From assembly GCA_963702755.1 (NCBI GenBank), contig CAVPDZ010000011.1, forward strand, positions 35,914-99,913: 64,000 nt of DNA, written 5' to 3'. The notes beneath the pieces were generated by a model that did no database searches, had not been told where the DNA came from, and saw only the letters and a list, made by a program, of their open reading frames with translations. Source of the DNA: JAJPKK01 sp963702755. Lineage in GTDB: Bacteria > Pseudomonadota > Alphaproteobacteria > Rhizobiales > Xanthobacteraceae. Below, piece by piece: positions 50,971 through 60,396 of this stretch. Numbering within the stretch: position 1 is the first letter of the stretch; every line of letters starts with the position of its first letter. The position numbers and the translations under genes were made by a program.

Positions 50971-51862
50971 ATGAGCAAAGTCGCAAGCACACTCATATTT
51001 TCGTTTCTCGCGCTTCCGACGATGTTTGGCGCCGTCGCATTTGCCCAGGGCGGCAACCTCGCAGAGGTCGAGGCGAAGATGTTTGCCGCCAGCACTGGTT
51101 ACGAACGCTTTATGGGCCGCTGGAGCCGGCTGCTTGCTCCCGCCTACATTGCGTTTGCCGGGGTCAAAAACGGTGATCGCGTCTTGGATATCGGCACAGG
51201 GACCGGATCGCTTGGCCGCTGCAGTAGAATCAAGCATGCCGGCGAGCGAGATCATCGGCGTCGATCCCTCGGGCGGGTTCATCGCGTACGCACAAAAGAA
51301 CGCCAAATCGACCCGCGTCCGCTTTGAAGTCGGTGATGCGCAAGCGCTCATGTTCAAGGATGCATCCTTTGACAATACCTTGGCGTTGCTCGTTATGAAT
51401 TTCGTCCCGGATCACAACAGGGCAGCCGCCGAAATGCGCCGCGTGACCCGTTCAGGGGGTACGGTAAGCGCTTGCGTGTGGGACTACGACGCAGGCATGC
51501 AAATGCTCCGCTTCTTCTGGGATGAAGCCGTCGCGGTCGACCCGGCGGTCGAGCCTAAGGACGAGCGTCACATGAAACTTTCTCGCCAGGGGCAACTCGG
51601 TGATCTGTGGCGGAAGACCGGGCTAACCGGCGTCAAGGAAGAGCCTCTTACGATCGAGCAAGGCTATTCATCATTCGACGACTACTGGGAGCCCTTTACG
51701 AAGGGCGCTGGGCCGGGAGGCGCCTATGTCGTCTCGCTTTCGCAGGATCGCCGCCAAAAGCTCGAAGGCCGCATTCGCAAACGCTTGCTCGGGGATCGCC
51801 AGGATCGGGCCGTCACGGCTCAAAGCGAAAGCTTGGTGTGTGCGTGGGCGGGCTCCAACTAG
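50971..51862 (+). CDS. Class I SAM-dependent methyltransferase preceded by a signal peptide (one frameshift)
   Basis: A UbiE/Methyltransf_11-type enzyme of about 296 residues: motif I VLDIGTGTGSL, EIIGVDPSGGFIAYAQ, FEVGDAQALMFKDASFDNTL, and AAAEMRRVTRSGGTVSACVW. Unusually, the same frame starts with a typical signal peptide, MSKVASTLIFSFLALPTMFG, cut near AVAFAQ, before the catalytic domain begins at MFAASTGYERFMGRWSR. One surplus T near 51214 (GCTTGGCC) breaks motif I from AAAVESSMPASE. GGGAGA precedes ATG 50971. The substrate is unknown; divergent LysR gene likely regulates it. Confidence 0.8.
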
Positions 51863-52068
51863 CTGCCCTGGTGGTCGAGATCGTCTCGCCTAGAGTTTGA
51901 CCGTGATGCCTCAGGTCCGGCGACGATGCACCGTTCTGCGAGGTGATGCGTGCTGGTGCGAGGATACCGAGCCGCTTGATTTCGACTTCCACTAGACTTC
52001 AATGGCTTTAGAGCGAATACACAAGCGAAATTGATCGGCCTACGTCTGCTAGCAACTTCAATTGTCAT

Positions 52069-52320
52069 GACCGGTTCGGGTCATTTTTTCGACGGAGCGG
52101 CGAGGGTCGTCGACAGGTTGATATCCGCTTCTGCCCATAAGCGTCGAACCGGGGCCGAGCCAGAAGCGTTGCGTTTGGCCGGACTCCCGTGTGATTCAAA
52201 CTCCCAAACTGGGGGCTCGAATCATGCGCTACGAATTCGCCGACTATGAATGGACTGCCATAAGGCCGATGCTGCCGAGCAAGCCGCTGGGCGTTCCTGG
52301 GGCGCCGCGCTTACTGTTCG
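52069..52320 (+). mobile_element. IS5-type insertion sequence remnant, second copy
   Basis: The stretch before ATG 52224 (GCGTTGCGTTTGGCCGGACT, GATTCAAACTCCCAAACTGG) and the first codons MRYEFADYEWTAIRPMLPSK match the remnant at 42110-42511. Similarity ends within about 30 codons, after LGVPGAPR. The 206 bases before it (51863-52068) hold nothing recognisable. Both remnants face the same way about 10 kb apart. Confidence 0.7.
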
Positions 52321-52431
52321 CGTTGTCGCCGTGAGCGGGTACGGTGTTCGCTGCAGGGTTTGGTCGCCTAAGAACCGCGACTAGCGCGGCCATGAGTTCT
52401 CTTATCCTGAGAACGCCCGGCGGCTCGCGCC

Positions 52432-52735
52432 TTAATCGGCGTCGCGCGGCTCCACTCCTTTTTTTTGGGAAGTCGGACTAGCCCTAGTCCGGGCAACCAA
52501 ATGCCTGTCGGATCCTCGTCCGATTTCGTGGCGGATGACTTGATCGTTTAGCTCGTGGAAGAAGGGCACGTCGTCCGGAACCACGTTGTTCTGCCACTTC
52601 TCGTTCCGTACGTGAATCAATGGCATGTTCGCTTCGGTCAAATACTGGATAAGGAATGTGCCAACAAAATATGCAGCTCCACCATGTCGCTATCGAACTC
52701 GCCGTCCGGTTTTCGATGACCTTCAATATCTATTC
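52432..52735 (-). pseudogene. Unrecognised protein fragment, frameshifted
   Basis: On the minus strand a likely protein runs DIEGHRKPDGEFDSDMVELHI, then after a frame change near 52665 FVGTFLIQYLTEANMPLIHV, RNEKWQNNVVPDDVPFFHEL, NDQVIRHEIGRGSDRHLVAR, to a stop at 52432. The composition is protein-like, with acidic and aromatic residues, but no family is recognised. It begins immediately after the HNH gene's stop, so the two probably form an operon. Confidence 0.4.
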
Positions 52736-52742
52736 CTAAGAT

Positions 52743-53250
52743 TCACTCCCGGTTGGGATGGTCCTTCTGGCGATGACGCAACAGCCACAAGAGCCTGTTC
52801 GCAACCGTCTCGAAGTCCTCGTCGGCATAGACACAACTCGTGAAATGCAGCATCGTCCGCCAGCGAATCCACCCTCGAAATTTAGCTCCTCACGAATTCT
52901 CAAAGGGACCGGCTCCAACTGCATGATCGAGCAGCTTGCTGCGGCGCTCCTCCATCTGCCCCCACCAGGCATTTCGCATTTGTCGGAGCTGTTTTCGCTT
53001 CTCCGGAATTTCCTCCGAACAAGTCATGACACGACGCGCAGAGCGGCGCTGCCTTTTCCAGCGTGTCAGGGCCACCGTCCGCCTCCGGGATGAGATGATG
53101 CACCTCGACGAACGACTTGTGGCAGACGCAGCAACGAAAGGCCGATTTGACTTTCGCCAAATACTTGATGGCCTCGGGAAACGGCCTGGCTGACTTGTAG
53201 CGCAGCCAGCCTTTCCGGTCGCGGTATTCCGATCCGCCATTTCAATTTGC
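52743..53250 (-). pseudogene. HNH endonuclease-type protein, frameshifted
   Basis: A small protein with a zinc-type HNH domain: AFRCCVCHKSFVEVHHLIPE followed by ADGGPDTLEKAAPLCASCHD. The His-His pair, the Asn-position Asp/Glu-rich loop and four cysteines match HNH nucleases. Upstream in the same frame is YRDRKGWLRYKSARPFPEAI without a start codon. After another frame change near 52990 it continues EKRKQLRQMRNAWWGQMEER, then FRGWIRWRTMLHFTSCVYAD and ETVANRLLWLLRHRQKDHPN to a stop at 52743. At least three frame changes. Such orphan HNH genes are common in mobile or defence-related DNA. Confidence 0.6.
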
Positions 53251-53505
53251 ACACGCGATTGCCGAACGCGAGAATTGTCAAGTGTTGCCGAGAACTACTT
53301 CGGCACTACGCGTATTGCGCCCTACGCATCGCATTCCGACACGTAACAACAGGACTCTAAGTCTTCGGACCTCGAGTCACGAACCGACGTTATTGTTTTC
53401 GAGTGTGTCCGACCCTATAGCTTCCGCTCTGAAAAAAGCCGAGACGTAAACGGCACACCGAGCAGTAACCGGTCGATGCCGTGGTCACCCTCGGGCTAGT
53501 TCGGC

Positions 53506-54092
53506 CTAGTAGGGGTAACCCGGAAGTCTCCGCGTCCCGGGCTTCCAGTCGGGCAGCCGGGCGTAGTCATCGCCGATCGGCATCTTGACCTTCGGCAGAC
53601 TCTCTTTGTCGAGGACTTCGTCCTCCGGGATCATCTTGTTGATGGAGAGCAGGTAGGCCGTCAGCGCATATACCTCATCGGGGGTGAGCGTCCCCTCATT
53701 CCCGAGAGGCATGCCGCGATGGATGAAATCCCACACGATCGTCGCGAACGGCGCGCGCAGCGGCAGTATGCCGCCTCACCGTTCCCAGATGGGAACGTCT
53801 TGGCCTTTTTTCGCTTTCAAAGTGGGCGCCGGGGTCACCCCTCCTGCCCGCTTCGCCATGGCAGCCGATGCAGCTCTTCTGCGTCAAAGAGCGCTGCGCC
53901 TTCCTTGGCGGTGCCGCGGCCTGGAGGAAGTTCCTCTCCCGTTGGACTGATCGAGATATCCAAGGCGCGGATTTCTTCCGCGGTCGGAGCGCGCCCCACG
54001 CCATAGGTGGGCGACGACTGCGCGAACGCGGGGCTCCCCAGGAAGAGCACAACCGGGAGAACCACGATCGCGGCAAGCTTAAGCGAGCCCAT
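53506..54092 (-). pseudogene. Cytochrome c subunit of sulfite dehydrogenase (SorB/SoxD-like), frameshifted
   Basis: Periplasmic monohaem cytochrome c of about 195 residues. A signal peptide (MGSLKLAAIVVLPVVLFLGS, cut near AFAQ) is followed by ISPTGEELPPGRGTAKEGAA. The haem site CIGCH is encoded at 53858-53872 and a likely axial Met lies in HRGMPLGNEGTLTPDEVYAL. The end is MPIGDDYARLPDWKPGTRRL. Two frame changes (near 53880 and 53840) separate these parts. The gene starts inside the last codons of the SoxC-like gene (14-base overlap), so it is the electron acceptor of that enzyme. Confidence 0.8.
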
Positions 54093-55382
54093 TGGTCACG
54101 CTCCCGTCCTTGGCGATCTTCCACGGCATGACGCTGTTATTCAGCCCAGGCACTCTGTAATTCCGCTTAAAAGGCACGTTCCAGTACTGGGCGATCTGCT
54201 CTCGCGTCGGTTGCTCCTGCCCGATCTCGTCGGTGCAGCGCGACAGAATCTCGGTGCTCGTTTCCATCCCAATTCCACTGATAGCTGAACCGGGTGTGCG
54301 CCATGCGTTGCGGCGTCCCCTTGAATTCGGCGCGGTTCCACTTCCGCCCGCCATCGGTGGATACCTCCACCGTGCGAATGGCGCCCCCGCCGGACCAGGC
54401 CAGCCCGCGGATCTCGTAGAATCCGCGGCCGGGCAGCTGCTGTGCCGCCGGACGGGTGGGTAATGACCGACTTGGGTCCGATCTGGAAGCCGAGCGCAGC
54501 CTCCTTCGGATCCCGATCGAGATGCCCGAAGTCGCTGTAATTCATGTAATACCGATCGACGATCTTGATGCGCCGCAGATACTTGGTGTGGAAGATTCCC
54601 TCAAAGCCGGGGGCCATCAGGCGCACCGGAAACCCCTGCTGCGGCCGCAGGGCCTCGCCATTCATGCCGTAAGCGATGAGGCAGTCGTCCATCGCCTTGG
54701 CGATGGGCATGCTCGAGGCGCCCTTCACTTCCTCGGCGCCTTCAGCGACGAACCACGTCGCGCTGCTTTTCAGGCCGCACTCCTTGAGCAGCGTTGAAAG
54801 GAGCACGCCGGTCCATTCGGAGCAACTGGTCATCCCGTGCGTTTCCTGCACGGTCTTTTGCCGCCCATTGTGCCGGTTTCCCGCACACTCGATGAAATGC
54901 AACCGGGTGACTGACGGGAGGCGCTTCAAGTCCTCCATGGTGAAGGTCAGGGGCTGATCCACCAGGCCGTGAATCATCAAACTGTGCTGCTTGGGATCGA
55001 TGTCCGGCATGTAGGAGCCGCGGGTCGTCGCCACATAGTGGAGCGACGATGGCGTGATGACGCCAACAGAATCCTGCAGCGGCGAGGCCACGTGGAACAC
55101 CTTCCCGAACGCGTCGGGTGAGGGCCTGCCGCCGACCGGGTGCGCGATCCGCACCGAGGTCACGTAATGGGAGCGCTGACCGTATTCGATCAGCTCCTTG
55201 CTGCCCATGATCATCGGATTGATGGGGCCGAGTGCCTGGCCCGATGAATGATCGTGTGCCGGTGCCTGGCCCGATGATTGCGTTTGGCCGAGCGCCGGCG
55301 CGACCGCTCCCAACGTCAACCCACCGGCCAACGCGCCGCCGCCCTTCAGGAGTTCTCTGCGGCTAGCTCGTTCCGAATCCAT
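54079..55382 (-). pseudogene. SoxC-like sulfite dehydrogenase, molybdopterin subunit, frameshifted
   Basis: Sulfite-oxidase-family molybdoenzyme, about 430 residues, exported by Tat (SRRELLKGGGALAGG near the start). The molybdenum-ligand cysteine is in RLHFIECAGNRHNG, followed by CSEWTGVLLSTLLKECGL, QGFPVRLMAPGFEGI and KYLRRIKIVDRYYMNYSDFG. The dimerisation domain lies in other frames: EIRGLAWSGGGAIRTVEVST, DGGRKWNRAEFKGTPQRMAH, RFSYQWNWDG, then RNYRVPGLNNSVMPWKIAKD to a stop at 54079. Frame changes fall near 54455 and 54265. GGAGA precedes ATG 55382. Coupled to the cytochrome gene; together they would oxidise sulfite or a related sulfur compound. Confidence 0.85.
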
Positions 55383-55591
55383 CTGTCTCTCCTTCGAAGA
55401 ACGACACTCCGACGAAATCACGTCCACGCGGACGAGAACATAGCGGGCCTGGCCGCGAGAGCAACAAGTCCGGTCTCGCGCACGATTGTTCCTGCTCCGG
55501 ATTTTGATCCCCCCATCACCAAGCTGCCCCCTCCCGGTGCGGGTTGAGAAAATATTACATCTGTTTCGGGCAACCTACACTTGCTGGCTCC

Positions 55592-55620
55592 TTGACGGCG
55601 GTTTCTCCGGGGCGGAGAAT
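55592..55620 (+). promoter_or_regulatory. Candidate sigma-70-type promoter of the DUF1592 operon
   Basis: TTGACG (55592-55597) and GAGAAT (55615-55620) at 17-base spacing, about 50 bases before the DUF1592 start. The 288-base divergent gap must also contain the promoter for the SoxC-like gene. Confidence 0.35.
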
Positions 55621-55670
55621 GCGCACAATCAGAAAATATCAAAAATGATACTCGCTAGGGAGGCGCTGAC

Positions 55671-58073
55671 ATGAAACTCGCTGGATGGCTTATCGGAATT
55701 TCTTGTGCCGTCGGTATCGTTTCGTCCCCCTCCGAAGGTCTTCTCCCAATCCGCGAACCAGGCCGCGCAGCATCCCGAATCGCAGTGGTCCACCATTGGC
55801 CTCTACTGCTTCGGTTGCCACAACGAGGAAGTTCGCGCCGGTAACCTCTTTTTGGACCAGCTCAACGCCGAATCGGTGCCCGAACACCCCGAGATATTCG
55901 AGAAAGTTATCCGCAAATTGCGCGGGCGCCAGATGCCGCCGCCCGGCATCGACCAGCCCTCGCAGCAGGAAGTCGACGCGCTGATCAGCTGGCTCGAGAC
56001 CACGCTCGACGAAAGCAGCAAGACGCACCTTGCGGGCCACGTTGTCGTCCAGCGCTTGAACCGTACCGAGTATGCCAATGCCGTGAAGGATCTTCTGGCT
56101 GTGGAGATCGATCCCACGAAGTACCTGCCGGCCGACATCGCGGTCGAAGGCTTCAGCAACATCGCTGCGGCGTTGACCGTGTCACCCGCGTTCCTCGAGC
56201 AGTACGTCAATGCCGCGCGGGTAGTCTCGCGCATGGCGGTCGGCAAGCCGGCGCCGGATCTCGTCAAAGCCTCTTTCCCTCCCCCCGCTATCGGCGACCA
56301 GGATGGCTATGTGGACGGCATGCCGCTCGGTACGCGCGGCGGCACGAGGTTCGAGTACACGTTCCCGGCGGACGGGGAGTACCGCGTCACGATCACCGAC
56401 CTCGATTTCGGGCTCTACCCACGCGGGGTCGAGAACGAGACAACCGTGGTCGTGCTGATCGATCGCAAGGAAGTCTTCCGGCAAAAGGTCGGCGGTGACG
56501 CGGATCGCGCGTTCGTGGATCGCGGCGGCGGTGCGCCGGCGGGAGCCAAGCTCATGGAGCGCTTCGCCAATATCCCCCTGCAGGTGACGGCCGGTGTGCA
56601 CGAAGTCGTCGTGACGTTCATCGAGCGCTCCCGCATGGCAACCGACGACCTGGTTGCGGGCGGCACCCAATATCAGGGGTTTGCTTTCAAGGGGTATCTG
56701 CGTCTGCCGCGCGTGATCGGGTCCATACAGGTCGCGGGGCCGTACGCGGCCACGAGCGGAACGCGCACACCCAGCCGGGAGAAGCTGTTCATCTGCAAGC
56801 CGCGAAGCCCCCGAGCAAGAGCGCGCCTGCGCCGAGCGCATCACGACGGATCTCGCCGGGCGTGCCTTCCGCCGGCCCGTCACCAAGGAAGATGTCGTCG
56901 GGCTGATGGCCTTCTACGATGCCGGCCGCGACGGATCCTGGCGGCTCGTTCAACGCCGGGATCGAACAGATGGTGACTGCGGTTCTGGTGAGCCCGGATT
57001 TCCTCTATCGCGGAATCGCCCGGCCGCAGAAGGACGCGAAATTCTATGCGCTGAGCGATCTGGAGCTGGCCTCGCGTCTGTCTTTCTTCTTGTGGAAGCG
57101 GGCCCCCGACGAAGAGCTGCTCAAGCTTGCGAACAAGGGCGAGCTGCAACGCCCCGACGTGCTGGACGCCCAGGTGCGGCGTATGCTGGCCGCTCCGCAG
57201 GCCGAGAACGCTGGTGACGGATTTCGCGATGCGCTGGCTCGACCTCCTCGAGGTCAACAAATTCGAGTGGGATAAGCAAATCTTCCCCGAATTCAGCGCC
57301 GAGCTGCGCCAGGATGTCTCGACCGAAATCGACCTCTTCCTGCGGAGCATCCTGCTTGAAGACAAGAACGTGGAGCAGCTGTTAACGGCCGACTATACGT
57401 TCCTCAATGAAAGGCTGGCGAAACACTACGGCATCACGACGGTGCACGGCGCGCAGTTCCGCCGCGTCCATCTCGAGGACGAGAATCGCTATGGCCTTCT
57501 CGGCAAGGGCGCCGTGCTGTTGCACACGTCCTATGGCAACAGGACTTCGCCGGTGGTGCGCGGCGCCTGGGTTCTCGACAAGCTCCGCGGCACGCCGCCA
57601 GCGCCGCCGCCGCCGAATGTGGTGACGGATCTGAGCACGCCGCCGGGCGCGCGCCGAAGACCATGCGCTTGATGCTCGAGGAGCATCGCAAAAATCCGAC
57701 CTGCAACATGTGCCACGGCGTGATCGAACCCCACGGACTGCCGCTGGAGCGCTTCACCGTCACCGGGCAGTGGCGCGATGTCGATTGGCAGGCGAATGCG
57801 CCCATCGATTCGAAGGTGACAATGCCGGACGGCACGGAAATCGAAGGTCCGGCAGACCTGCGCCGCGCCCTGCTGAGCCGCCCCGGCCAGTTCGTCCAGG
57901 CGCTGACGACGAAGCTCATGATGTACGCGCTCGGCCGCGAGATCGCGCCTCATGACATGCCGCAGGTCCGCGCGATCGTGCGCGATGCGGCCAAGAATGA
58001 TTACCGGTTCTCGTCGCTCGTGACAGGGATCGTATCGAGCGATGCATTCCGCATGCAGGCACTGGAGGAGTGA
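55671..58073 (+). pseudogene. DUF1592-family multidomain cytochrome-type protein, frameshifted
   Basis: Exported protein of about 800 residues, known mostly from Planctomycetes and Acidobacteria. Order: signal (MKLAGWLIGISCAVGIVSSP), N-terminal cytochrome domain with LYCFGCHNEE, DUF1587 (RLNRTEYANAVKDLLAVEID), a beta-rich middle, DUF1595 (DLAGRAFRRPVTKEDVVGLM), DUF1592 (TAVLVSPDFLYR, SDLELASRLSFFLWKRAPDE), DUF1588 (GLLGKGAVLLHTSYGNRTSP, CNMCHGVIEPHG) and DUF1585 (LMMYALGREIAPHDMPQVRA). The two CxxCH motifs suggest a dihaem protein. Frame changes fall near 55725, 56800, 56935, 57215 and 57645. AGGGAGG precedes the ATG. It is divergent from the SoxC-like gene and six bases before the DUF1552 gene. 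Confidence 0.85.
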
Positions 58074-58078
58074 AGATC

Positions 58079-59432
58079 ATGTATCTGACCAGAAAGCATC
58101 TTTCTCGCAGGACCGTGCTCAAGGGCGCGGGCGTCGTCCGTCGGCACTGCCGTTGCTCGATGCGATGATCCCGGCCGGCACCGCGCTCGCCAAGACCGAC
58201 GCCGCGCCGAAGCTGCGGACCGGCTTCTTCTACATTCCGCACGGCGCGGTGATGTCGAACACGAAGCACGGCAAGGAGATGGACCGCTGGACCCCGAGCG
58301 GCGAAGGCGCGAATTTCAAGCTCAGCCATATTCTAGAGCCGCTCGAGAAGCACAAGCACACCGTGACTTCGATCGCCAATCTCGAGAACAAGGCCAGCGT
58401 CGCCTCCGTGCACAAATACAATCCGGCGACGTGGCTCAGCGGGGTCAAGCCCGATCTCAAAGCGCCCGGTCCCAGCATGTCGCCGACGATCGACCAGATC
58501 ATCGCCGGGCGCATCGGTCAGGAGACGGCGCTGCCGTCGATGGAGGTCTGCTCGGAGAATGAAACCCAGGCGGTCGCGTGCGAGGCCGGATTCGGCTGCC
58601 TCTACAGCTCCACGCTGTCGTACCGGAACGCAAACTCGCCTTTGCCGATGGAGTCCAACCCGCGCAAGGTTTTCGCCCAGTTGTTCGGTGAAGGCGCTAC
58701 CGCGGAAGAGCGCGTCGCCATCGTCAAGCAGAAGCGCAGCATCCTCGATTTCATCACCGAGCGTACCCAGGCGCTGCAAAGGAGCTCGGCGCGGGCGACA
58801 AGGTGCTCCTCGACGGCTACCTGGACACGGTGCGCGAGATCGAACGGCGCGTTGCAGCTGGCGCAGAACCGCGATCTCTCGGGCGTGAAGGCGCCCGAGA
58901 TCCCTGTGCCGAGCAGGATATCGCGATCGATAAGGAAGTGCGGCTGTTGTTCGACCTGATCGCGGTTGCGTATCAGGCCGATCTCACGCGCGTGGCCTCC
59001 TACATCATGATCGGCGAAGGCACGAACCGGACCTATAATCACATCGGCGTGCCGGACTCCTTCCATCCGCTGTCACATCATGCCGATTATGTCGATCGGC
59101 TCGAAAAGCTGGTCAAGATTCAGCGCTATCACATGGAGCGGTTCGCGGAGTTCGTCGCGAAACTCGCCGCCACACCCGACGGCGAAGGCACGCTGCTGGA
59201 TCACTCCATGTTGCTCTACGGCTCCAACATGTCCAACAGCAACCTGCACAGCAATTATCCGTTGCCGACCATCCTGGTCGGCGGCGGCGCCGGCGCCCTC
59301 AAGAAGGGGGGACGGCAGATCGAGCTGCCCGAACGCACGACGATTTCCAATCTGCATCTCACGCTGCTGAACAAGGCGGGCGTCGAGATGAAGAGCTTCG
59401 GGGACAGCACCGGCGTGATCGCCGGTGTCTGA
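58079..59432 (+). pseudogene. DUF1552-family Tat-exported protein, frameshifted
   Basis: About 450 residues, the constant partner of DUF1592 proteins. A Tat motif (LSRRTVLKGAG) starts the protein, then SALPLLDAMIPAGTALAKTD, GFFYIPHGAVMSNTKHGKEM, HKYNPATWLSG, SPTIDQIIAGRIGQETALPS, LDGYLDTVREIERRV, LLFDLIAVAYQADLTRVASY and GTLLDHSMLLYGSNMSNSNL, typical of the family, which resembles DUF1501 and sulfatase/alkaline-phosphatase-like folds. Frame changes near 58130, 58788 (an AAAA run short by one), 58855 and 58915. The biochemical role is unknown for the whole family. Confidence 0.85.
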
Positions 59433-59451
59433 GCGACTAAGGGAACCGGCC

Positions 59452-60396
59452 ATGGACTGCAGGACCATGAACCGCAGGGCAATACTGAAAGGTGCGTTGG
59501 GCGGCGTCTCTGGGTTTGACTTTGCCACCCTTCTCGCGCGCGGCTTTCTCCCAAGAAAGTCTCGCTGTCGTCCCGGTGAGCGATGGTTTCGTGATGCTCA
59601 CCGGCGCCGGGGGTAATGTCCTGGTGCGGACGGCAAGCACCGGTCAGGTGCTGGTGGACAGCGGCGCTGCCGCGTCCACCGATGCGGTGCTCAAGCGCCT
59701 GCGCGAGCTGCCGGGCGCAGGCCATGTCACGACTGTGTTCAACACGCACTGGCACCGGGAGCAGGTGGGCGGAAACCTCGCCTTCGGGCGGTCGGAGGCG
59801 ACGATCATCGCTCACGAAAAGACCCGGGCGCATCTGGCGACGGATTATTACCTGCACGACGAGGACCGGTACGAGAAGGCGCTGCCCACAGCGGCTCGCC
59901 CGACCGTGACCTTTTTTACCGGCGACCAGACTTTCGCGGGCGACAAGCGGATCGAATACGGCCACCTGCAACGAGGCCCACACCGACGGCGATATCTACG
60001 TCTTCTTCCGAGACGCGAACGTGCTGGCCGCGGGTGATGCCATCTCGCCGGTGAAGGATCCCGTGCTCGACTGGTTTGGCGGCGGCTGGCTGGGCGGGCG
60101 CGCCGACTCGCAGGAAAAACTCTTAAAACTCAGTCGATGACGAAGACGCGGATCGTGCCGAGCTACGGTCCGGTGGTAGGCCGCGCCGAGCTACAGGCCG
60201 AGTTCGACATGACAGCGCGAGCTCTTCGATCGCATGCTCGATCTCCTCAAGAAGGGCATGAGCGCACAAGACATGCTCGATGCGGGACTTATGAAGGGTC
60301 TGTCTCGGACCTTCCGCGACCCGTTCAGGTTCGCCTACGACGCCCATAAGGGCTATTGGGCGCATCACAATTCTCTCTCACCGGAATGTGCTCTGA
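59452..60396 (+). pseudogene. Tat-exported MBL-fold hydrolase-like protein, frameshifted
   Basis: A metallo-beta-lactamase-fold protein of about 310 residues with an N-terminal twin-arginine motif (MNRRAILKGALGG) in one frame. The rest continues in other frames: DGFVMLTGAGGNVLVRTAST, GQVLVDSGAAASTD, FNTHWHREQVGGNLAFG, EAHTDGDIYVFFRDANVLAA, GDAISPVKDP, and KGMSAQDMLDAGLMKGLSRT near the end. The metal motif reads HWHREQ instead of HxHxDH. At least four frame changes (near 59540, 59965, 60135, 60215). With one more shift it would end at TGA 60394-60396, overlapping the next gene's ATG. Cotranscribed with the DUF1552 gene (20-base gap). Confidence 0.78.
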
